This document shows, piece after piece, positions 58,136 to 64,000 of a stretch of 64,000 nt of DNA; the first letter of the stretch is position 1; each line of letters starts with the position of its first letter. The notes under the pieces were generated by a model. It worked only from the letters and a program-made list of their open reading frames with translations, was not told where the DNA came from and made no database searches. Made by a program: the position numbers and the translations under genes. Where the stretch lies: the IMG/VR virus record IMGVR_UViG_3300021356_000018, positions 1 to 64,000 of that record; one strand, written 5' to 3'. The stretch is from a virus.

Positions 58136-59848
58136 TTATGCGGCAATCTCACTAAAGTTTTTCACCTTTTGGAACGTGATACTAGTGTCAAATTTCTCTG
58201 CAAATTGGTCGCCTCTATGTGAGATAACAAAGATATTGTCATCAGCATTCAAGCTATGCAGAGTTTCAATTAAACTTTCGATACCTACACTATCAAGTGC
58301 ACCATCTAGAGTTTCATCAAGTATGAGAAGGTTGGTTGATACTGAGTTACGTAGTTTGGCAACTGAACGCCATGATAACATAATACTCAATGTGATACGA
58401 AGCTTCTCACCTTCTGAAAAAGAAGCATAAGAGAACTTATCTCTAAATCTAGATTTGATAATCTCATTAAAGTTCTCGTCAAGTTGGAAATCAACGAAGA
58501 GGTCAAACGCAGCTAAATATTTGTTTATAAGCTTATTCATAACTGGAATATACTGACTGATGATACGAGCTTTGATGCCACCATCTTGTAGTATTGTTCT
58601 AACAACATTCAGCACTTCACGTTCTTCTAGAAGTTCTGTTCTTTGCTGTTGTTTCTTCTCTAAGTCTTTTTCTAATTTTAAAAGTTTACTAGTGTCAACT
58701 TCATCAACTTCACGTTGTGCATCATCTAATTCTTTTTTCATAGCGATCAAAGCATTCTTAGACATCTTAATTTCAGCACGATGTTCTGAAATCTTAAAGT
58801 TAACATTTTGAATTTCTGTTTCGATTTTAGATATTGAGTTGAGTCTGTCTTGGTGAGTTTTAATAACACCAGCTGTTTCTACAAGACCTTTTTCAATATC
58901 ATCTTTCTTTGTATTTTTCTCATTAATTTGGTCTTGTTTAAAGTCGTGTTCAATACCTTGTTTACAGGTTGGGCAATTGTCATGGTCGTGATAAAAGGAT
59001 AACTCTTTTTCGTATGCAATACGCTGTCGTTCGAGTTCTGTTCTCTTTTCTGTTGCCTCTTGGAATTTTTGTTTCTCATCTGCTTTATCAGATATATCAT
59101 CATAAAGAGTTTTAATAATCTCATCTTGCGCATCAATCATTTTGTTTTTAGATTCTACAGCATCGATTTCAACACCCATACGCTCTTTGATTTTAGATAC
59201 TTCAACTTCTTTAATCTTACGAATCTCTTCGTTGTTCTCTTTAGCACTTTCAATTTTAGATTCTGTTAACTCAATCTTATATGAATTGTCATTGATATCA
59301 TCAGTTGTTGCTTTCATCTGGTCTTTAGCTAACCAACCCATTGTACTGAATACTTGAATGTCAAGCAAATCTTCAATGATATCTCGTCTTGCTCCTGCAT
59401 GTAACTCCATAAATGGAACATAGGTAGCTGAACCGAGCACAACAATTTGGTTGAAGGATTTGTAATTAATACCAATGATAGATGTTTCTAGATACTCTTG
59501 GTAATCTTTCTTTGCAGCGTCTTGGTTAATGAGTTGACCATCTTGATAGATTTCAAATACAACAGGTCTCATACCTCGTTTCACCATGTAGTTTTTACCA
59601 CCAACAGCAAAATAAATCTCAACCAATAATTCTTTGTTATTGATTGTGTTAATTAACTGACCTTTATTGACTTTACGAAATGGCTTTCCGTATAAGCCGA
59701 AAACAATAGCATCGAGCAATGTGCTTTTACCTGAACCATTAGAACCACTAATAAGTGTGGTAGGTTTAGTATCAAAGTCGATTGTGGTAAAATTGTTTCC
59801 TGTGGATAATATGTTTTTGTATTTAATCTTCTTAAAATGTATTCGCAT
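58136..59848 (-). CDS. gp46: Recombination nuclease subunit gp46 (Rad50/SbcC-like)
   Basis: A 570-aa SMC-like ATPase. Walker A GSNGSGKST at 35-43, coiled coils from about 190, the zinc hook CPTC (Cys292, Cys295), ABC signature FSEGEKLRI and Walker B LLILDET. Works with gp47 to process DNA ends for recombination-dependent replication. Confidence 0.97.
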   Translation of the reverse strand: MRIHFKKIKYKNILSTGNNFTTIDFDTKPTTLISGSNGSGKSTLLDAIVFGLYGKPFRKVNKGQLINTINNKELLVEIYFAVGGKNYMVKRGMRPVVFEIYQDGQLINQDAAKKDYQEYLETSIIGINYKSFNQIVVLGSATYVPFMELHAGARRDIIEDLLDIQVFSTMGWLAKDQMKATTDDINDNSYKIELTESKIESAKENNEEIRKIKEVEVSKIKERMGVEIDAVESKNKMIDAQDEIIKTLYDDISDKADEKQKFQEATEKRTELERQRIAYEKELSFYHDHDNCPTCKQGIEHDFKQDQINEKNTKKDDIEKGLVETAGVIKTHQDRLNSISKIETEIQNVNFKISEHRAEIKMSKNALIAMKKELDDAQREVDEVDTSKLLKLEKDLEKKQQQRTELLEEREVLNVVRTILQDGGIKARIISQYIPVMNKLINKYLAAFDLFVDFQLDENFNEIIKSRFRDKFSYASFSEGEKLRITLSIMLSWRSVAKLRNSVSTNLLILDETLDGALDSVGIESLIETLHSLNADDNIFVISHRGDQFAEKFDTSITFQKVKNFSEIAA

Positions 59849-60909
59849 TATAAACTAAGGGCCTCATGATATAAGTCGTCGATAACTTGTTTGATACGAG
59901 TTTTGTCAACTTGGGTCTCTATACTATCTATATACTGGTGAAGGATTTCCCCAGTGTCTTTAGTTTCGTCGAGTACCTCGTCAACACCAACATGTTCAAG
60001 GTTAAGGTTATCGTCTATCGCTTTCACATCAACCGCACCGGATTCACTCATTCGACTCATAAACAGGTCGTAGAGATAAGCATTGGTACGATTCTTCACT
60101 ATAACTTTTACAAATGTATCTTTATACTGGTCAACATCAAAATTAGCTACATCATCGACAGTCCAGTTGGAATCATCATAATCAATTTTGTAAAAAACTT
60201 TGTTTGGATTTTCGTGTTTGGTCATCTCTCTCGTTTCAGTATCAAACACATGGAATCCACGGCTACCATTATAGTCTGACCAAGTCATTTCATAAGGAGC
60301 TCCGAGATATTCTACATTGCCATAACGAGATGGGTGGTGGAAGTGACCAGAGTAAACATCTTCAAAATGTTTGAATACTTCCATTTCTGTACCATGAGTA
60401 CAAGGAACACCTTTGAGCATTTCAAATCCTTTCACTTCAAGGTGACCCATAACAACATCAGCTTTAGATTCAGCTAACATTTTGTAATTGTATTCTGCGT
60501 TCTGTTTATTAATCCAAGGTAACATCAAGAATGTTGTCGAGCCAAGAGTTAAGTGTTCAGCTTTATCTTGGTATAGATTAAAGTTTTCATAGTCTTGCAA
60601 TAACAAATTCATACTATTAATGTCATTCGTATTTGTATAGAATATGTCGTGGTTACCAATCAATGCATGAAAATCAATATTACGTTTGTCAAGCTCATCA
60701 AAAAAGAACTCACGACAGCGTTCCAAACTTACAAAGTTAACATACTTTCTTCGGTCAAAAGTGTCACCAAGGTCAAATACAGTAGTAATATTATGTTCGT
60801 CTACATAAGGGAAAAATACTTCTTGGAAAAACTTTCTTTGTACTTCGTGAAATACACGACTATCTCCTCTAGCACCGAAATGTAAATCGGTAACAATCGC
60901 AATTTTCAT
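59848..60909 (-). CDS. gp47: Recombination nuclease subunit gp47 (Mre11/SbcD-like)
   Basis: A 353-aa metallophosphoesterase nuclease. TDLHFG, GDTFDRR, GNHD, GHLE and SGHFHH carry the two-metal site. Couples with gp46, whose start meets its stop. Confidence 0.97.
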   Translation of the reverse strand: MKIAIVTDLHFGARGDSRVFHEVQRKFFQEVFFPYVDEHNITTVFDLGDTFDRRKYVNFVSLERCREFFFDELDKRNIDFHALIGNHDIFYTNTNDINSMNLLLQDYENFNLYQDKAEHLTLGSTTFLMLPWINKQNAEYNYKMLAESKADVVMGHLEVKGFEMLKGVPCTHGTEMEVFKHFEDVYSGHFHHPSRYGNVEYLGAPYEMTWSDYNGSRGFHVFDTETREMTKHENPNKVFYKIDYDDSNWTVDDVANFDVDQYKDTFVKVIVKNRTNAYLYDLFMSRMSESGAVDVKAIDDNLNLEHVGVDEVLDETKDTGEILHQYIDSIETQVDKTRIKQVIDDLYHEALSL

Positions 60910-61506
60910 TTAATCTCCAGTGTTCAGGTCTAATACTTCTTCTGCCTGAGCTTTTTCTTTTTGTGCCATAGCATTAAGATATGTCATGGCTTCTCGCATT
61001 TTCTTTCTTTGTTTTTGGATTTTATTTTTCTTAGTCGTAGCTCTATCCCATTTGAGACGAGATACTTTTTCTTTAAATACTACCCCGTTAAGGTGGTCAA
61101 ACTCATGCAAGAAGCATCGAGCACCATATCCATCAAGTGTTCCGCTTTGTTTCTCACCATGTTCATCTAGCCATTCAGCTGAAACTGTTTTTGGTCTAGC
61201 AATATTTAAGAACATGTCTGGAAAGCTTAGACAACCTTCTGGCGCCAATTCTGTTTCTTCACTAAAGGAAAGTATCTTTGGATTGATTACCATGATAGCA
61301 GATTCTCTTGTTTCTCCAATTACGAAGCAACGCATGTTCAAACCAACTTGTGGAGCAGATAGGCCAATACCTTTCTTATTTACCATCAAGTCAACCATTT
61401 GTTCTTTCAAGTCTGCAGCATCTGCGAATATTTCTTTGACTTTATCAAAATCAAAATCTTCCATTCCTTTCCCAAGAATTGGGTCGGGGTAGTATACTAA
61501 TTTCAT
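60910..61506 (-). CDS. def: Peptide deformylase
   Basis: A 198-aa metallo-hydrolase. GIGLSAPQVGL, EGCLSFP (metal Cys) and HEFDHLNG (HExxH) are the three motifs. Removes formyl from new proteins; phage copies are known in cyanophages. The last 35 residues are a basic helical extension. Confidence 0.95.
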   Translation of the reverse strand: MKLVYYPDPILGKGMEDFDFDKVKEIFADAADLKEQMVDLMVNKKGIGLSAPQVGLNMRCFVIGETRESAIMVINPKILSFSEETELAPEGCLSFPDMFLNIARPKTVSAEWLDEHGEKQSGTLDGYGARCFLHEFDHLNGVVFKEKVSRLKWDRATTKKNKIQKQRKKMREAMTYLNAMAQKEKAQAEEVLDLNTGD

Positions 61507-61928
61507 AATTTACCTTCTTCTCTCATTTTAGCTCTAATTTTTGTAGCACTGATGTTATGTACATCTTCGCCTAGGTCGTGCTCTGTAAATGTATAACCAA
61601 CACCTCGACCATAACTAATGTCTACGATGTTTGGTACGGCCATAATCATATATTCACGACCTTCTTCATAACCTGCTTCGCCTAAACCTTTTTTAATACC
61701 ATCAATAACAGCAATCTCACCAAAGGGATTGTCTGTCTGTGCAACAGTACGACCAGCTCCAGCATCGCCTTCGATGCCAAATACTTCACGTACCATTATA
61801 ACAACTTGTCCTGTAATTGTCAAGGCTTTTTCGAATAATTTTGTGTGACCTTCATGCCACGGTTGCCATCTACCCAACATTTGCACTGTTGGTTTCTTAA
61901 AATCGAATGCATCTTCCATTTCAAACAT
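61503..61928 (-). CDS. Nucleotidyltransferase, HxGH family
   Basis: A 141-aa adenylyl/cytidylyltransferase-fold protein: GRWQPWHEGHTKLFEKAL (HEGH), and ISATKIRAKMR for the second motif. It could act on NMN, a sugar or another acceptor; compare the first gene of the window, which is also in this superfamily. Between deformylase and the DUF2061 gene with coupled ends. Confidence 0.82.
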   Translation of the reverse strand: MFEMEDAFDFKKPTVQMLGRWQPWHEGHTKLFEKALTITGQVVIMVREVFGIEGDAGAGRTVAQTDNPFGEIAVIDGIKKGLGEAGYEEGREYMIMAVPNIVDISYGRGVGYTFTEHDLGEDVHNISATKIRAKMREEGKL

Positions 61929-62140
61929 TACTCTTTTACTCCAAATTTTATGTAGTTATACCATAAGCGTTCATGCCCATAATACAATACAAATTTTATT
62001 ACTATATCAGCAAGAAAAACTGCGCCAACTGCTTTTTGGGGTAAACCAAAGTATAGTGCAATGCCAGCTGTAGTTATACTTGCAATGATTCTCCATGTAA
62101 CTGCTTTAGCTAAATGTCTTGATTTTGTTACTTCACTCAT
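61928..62140 (-). CDS. DUF2061 small membrane protein
   Basis: A 70-aa protein with RHLAKAVTWRIIASI, ITTAGIALYFG and the FVLYYGHERLWYNY ending, the DUF2061 signature, two membrane segments. In bacteria DUF2061 genes often accompany adenylylsulfate kinase genes, as here. Function unknown. Confidence 0.88.
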   Translation of the reverse strand: MSEVTKSRHLAKAVTWRIIASITTAGIALYFGLPQKAVGAVFLADIVIKFVLYYGHERLWYNYIKFGVKE

Positions 62141-62549
62141 ATTTTGCTTTGATTACATTTGCCATTGAAACGTGAGTGTCAGGCATCCACGTATGTACAA
62201 TATGGTCTACAACTTGTGGCGCTTCAAAGATTTTATTAGTATCTTCAAATCGTCCTTCCTTAATTGTATCCATCCAGACTAAGTAATCTGCTCCAAAATC
62301 TACTCGAGCTTTTTCGAACGGACAAACAAAATCGGTAATAGCATATTTTCCAGCTCGAACTACACCGTCTGCGAGATATTTCATTCTCATTGCTTGTCTC
62401 ATACGACCTTCATCTGTAAAATCCCAGTCGTCATAATATTCACGTACTTGGTCAGCGTTAATCCAAACACCGCCCAAAGCCTCGGCCAACGGTTCTGCAA
62501 GATAGCTCTTACCCGAACCAGGAAGCCCGCATATTAAGATTTTTTTCAT
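62133..62549 (-). CDS. Adenylylsulfate kinase-like P-loop kinase
   Basis: A 138-aa kinase. Walker A GLPGSGKS; WINADQVREYYDDWDFTDEGR and AITDFVCPFEKAR match APS kinases, though the domain is about 40 aa shorter than CysC. Would make PAPS for sulfotransferases (one is encoded at 32859-33656). Substrate inferred. Confidence 0.78.
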   Translation of the reverse strand: MKKILICGLPGSGKSYLAEPLAEALGGVWINADQVREYYDDWDFTDEGRMRQAMRMKYLADGVVRAGKYAITDFVCPFEKARVDFGADYLVWMDTIKEGRFEDTNKIFEAPQVVDHIVHTWMPDTHVSMANVIKAKYE

Positions 62550-63043
62550 TTCTTTTCTTCGTTTCCTTTTTTAAATTTCTTTTCGAAATCATCAATGAAT
62601 CGGCTTATGTACTCAGGTGGCTCATTCATTTGAATAGTTTGTGCATCACTATCTTGAAGTATGCTCTGAGTTAACATATTTTGAGAAGCTTTAAACTTAA
62701 TATAAGTCTGCTTCTTTTCTTTTTGAATTCTTCGAAGGAATGCAAACCAGATAATTTGAGTAAAGTAAGCAAAGGGATTGCTACTTTTCTCTGGGTCGAA
62801 GTTGTGAATATACATTAAGCAATTCTCAATTCCATCTGATATCATTTCTTCTTTATATGAGTAGCCAGAAAAATTTGGTTTAGTTGCAAGTCTAGTTGCA
62901 ATAAGTAGAATGCACTTTCCAATGTATTCTGGTACTTGTGGGTTTTTATCTCCAGCGTCTTCAGCTTCCTTGCATAGAGCTTTGTAATCTATCAAGGCAG
63001 CAAGTAAATCTGGATTATTGACATAATTTCTTTTTCTTGCCAT
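62546..63043 (-). CDS. gp55: Late sigma-like factor gp55
   Basis: A 165-aa homologue of T4 gp55 (185 aa). CILLIATRLATKPNFSGY, DGIENCLMYIHNFDPEKS and PFAYFTQIIWFAFLRRI are the sigma region 2-like core. It directs RNA polymerase to TATAAATA boxes such as those found here. Confidence 0.96.
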   Translation of the reverse strand: MARKRNYVNNPDLLAALIDYKALCKEAEDAGDKNPQVPEYIGKCILLIATRLATKPNFSGYSYKEEMISDGIENCLMYIHNFDPEKSSNPFAYFTQIIWFAFLRRIQKEKKQTYIKFKASQNMLTQSILQDSDAQTIQMNEPPEYISRFIDDFEKKFKKGNEEKK

Positions 63044-63078
63044 TAGTATTTCCTTATGTTGGAATTTTTAAAGGTTAA

Positions 63079-63107
63079 ATTATAACATGTTTTATACAAT
63101 TTGTCAA
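63079..63107 (-). promoter_or_regulatory. Early sigma70 promoter for gp55
   Basis: TTGACA (63107-63102), 17 bp, TATAAT (63084-63079), minus strand. Confidence 0.88.
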
Positions 63108-63155
63108 CCTTTATGTTCATATTTGAAAAAAGTTGCATTATTTTTAAAAAAAGGG

Positions 63156-63184
63156 TTGACAACTACTAAAAAGCGTGGTATAAT
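63156..63184 (+). promoter_or_regulatory. Perfect sigma70 promoter pointing antisense into uvsW
   Basis: Plus-strand TTGACA (63156-63161), 17 bp, TATAAT (63179-63184), preceded by AAAGGG as in the early promoters. Downstream is only a small hairpin (AAGGTT/AACCTT, 63185-63199) and then uvsW in antisense. Confidence 0.8.
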
Positions 63185-63215
63185 AAGGTTATCAACCTTT
63201 AAGGTATCTAATAAA

Positions 63216-64000
63216 CTATATCTCTACAGTGTAAATCTTATAAGGGAACTCTTCAGCTCCGTAGATTTCAATCCTCTTCTTAAAGTGCTTAAGCGTATAG
63301 TTCTCAAAGCTTCCAATAGATAAATCATCAGTAATATCATACAGAACGGCCTCGGTCGAGTCGTCAGCTTTTCTCAATGTTCTACCGATAGATTGAAGTA
63401 CTTTGATTTCACTCTTCGAACCAGTAGCAAATATCACATTATCTAATCTTTTCAAATTAACACCGGTGGAGAAAACTCCGTAAGAAGCAAGTATGTCGTG
63501 CCTCTTTTCAGAATCATTCTCAACTAAGTGTCGTATATCTTCACGTTCAGTTCCTTTGGTCCCACCATATATAAAGTGGAGCTCTCTTCCTTCTTTGCGA
63601 AGCAAAGGTTCTAAAACTTTACCGTGTTTTTCTACAAGGTCAAATAGAATCAAATTATTCTGACCTTCTAAACTATGTACGAGATTCTTAATAAAGTTAT
63701 TTCGTTTCTCGTTATTGACAATAAACTCTCGTTCAGCTGGCCACTTTTTAGTTCCATCCAAATTTTTGAGAGCGTCTTTGAATTTCTTTCTTGTATCATT
63801 ACTATGAGATAACACAATTGCTTTGACTTTAAAATCGGCAACCGTTCCTTTATCCATAAGCTCTTTTGTGTTTACGAATCGTTTGACCTCACCAAAACAA
63901 CCTTCAAGTACTAACCTATGAGTTTTACTTTCTGATGATTTAAGAGTACCTGTAAATCCGTGTCTGTACTCACAGTCAGTTAATGATTCCATAATCTTGG
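63216..64000 (-). CDS. uvsW: UvsW helicase, C-terminal part (cut by window end)
   Basis: At least 261 codons of an SF2 helicase that continues beyond the window; the Met at 63992 is internal. YRHGFTGTLKS, IVLSHSND, ASYGVFSTGVNLKRLDNVIFA and VLQSIGRTLRKA (motif VI) match T4 UvsW, which unwinds R-loops and branched DNA and switches origin use. The missing N-terminal half should hold Walker A. Confidence 0.93.
   Translation of the reverse strand, partial: KIMESLTDCEYRHGFTGTLKSSESKTHRLVLEGCFGEVKRFVNTKELMDKGTVADFKVKAIVLSHSNDTRKKFKDALKNLDGTKKWPAEREFIVNNEKRNNFIKNLVHSLEGQNNLILFDLVEKHGKVLEPLLRKEGRELHFIYGGTKGTEREDIRHLVENDSEKRHDILASYGVFSTGVNLKRLDNVIFATGSKSEIKVLQSIGRTLRKADDSTEAVLYDITDDLSIGSFENYTLKHFKKRIEIYGAEEFPYKIYTVEI

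Noticed and set aside
60986-61492. A 168-codon plus-strand open frame opposite the deformylase gene
   Set aside because: It is the mirror of a well-supported deformylase with all motifs, has no ribosome site and no recognisable protein character.
1-64000. Integrase, attachment sites, CRISPR arrays, insertion sequences
   Set aside because: I looked for recombinase genes, regularly spaced repeats and terminal inverted repeats and saw none, which fits a lytic T4-like phage.

Overview
The window is a 64 kb piece of a T4-like myovirus (Caudoviricetes), AT-rich (about one third G+C by eye) and with densely packed genes. Homologues of T4 gp16, 17, 18, 19, 20, 21, 22, 23, 42, 43, 44, 45, 46, 47, 55, 62, RegA, RNase H, UvsW, dCMP deaminase and a gp1-like kinase are present, mostly in T4-like order (45-44-62-regA). 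PhoH, Hsp20, peptide deformylase, bS21 and an IscA/HesB protein point to a marine T4-like phage of a streamlined heterotroph such as SAR11 or OM43. The host is an inference; nothing in the window names it.

Layout. 1-11.5 kb (+): a nucleotidyltransferase, then terminase, tail sheath and tube, portal, prohead proteins and major capsid, closed by a strong terminator. 11.6-15.3 kb (-): hemC, tRNA-Glu and small unknown genes. 15.4-24.8 kb (+): an accessory island with two holin-like proteins, CsgF, CsgG, two curlin-repeat proteins, a FecR-domain protein, HemE, a CHASE2 class III nucleotide cyclase and an A-type Fe-S carrier. 24.8-64 kb (-): early and middle genes. These begin with a run of tiny overlapping membrane ORFs and a secreted EF-hand protein, then unknown early genes, a ppGpp-hydrolase-like HD protein, PhoH, a SleB-type endolysin, DNA ligase, bS21, peroxiredoxin, Hsp20, the replication core, a hydroxymethylcytosine and glycosyltransferase region, cytochrome c, glutaredoxin, DNA polymerase, gp46/47, deformylase, sigma-like gp55 and part of UvsW. 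One secreted protein gene (43641-44006) runs against the flow.

Regulation. Seventeen minus-strand early promoters share an almost identical form (GGTTGACA, 16-17 bp, TATAAT or TACAAT). Late T4-type boxes (TATAAATA and NATAAATA) sit in gene junctions on both strands. Two early genes, the HD hydrolase and bS21, start 7 nt after the -10 box and look leaderless. A perfect plus-strand sigma70 promoter at 63156-63184 points antisense into uvsW.

How the genes may work together. HemC and HemE are two non-adjacent steps of tetrapyrrole synthesis, and the same phage carries an exported cytochrome c, a lone Fe-S carrier, a peroxiredoxin and a glutaredoxin, which together suggest intervention in haem and redox metabolism. 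The CsgF/CsgG/curlin set implies an outer-membrane channel with its own exported substrates. The FecR plus CHASE2-cyclase pair implies phage-directed envelope sensing and cyclic-nucleotide signalling. A dCMP hydroxymethylase, a dNMP kinase, an Nmad1-like protein and several glycosyltransferases imply modified cytosine in the phage DNA. A GC-rich structured non-coding stretch (41717-41871) and a roughly nine-fold shortage of GATC sites are not explained by any gene.
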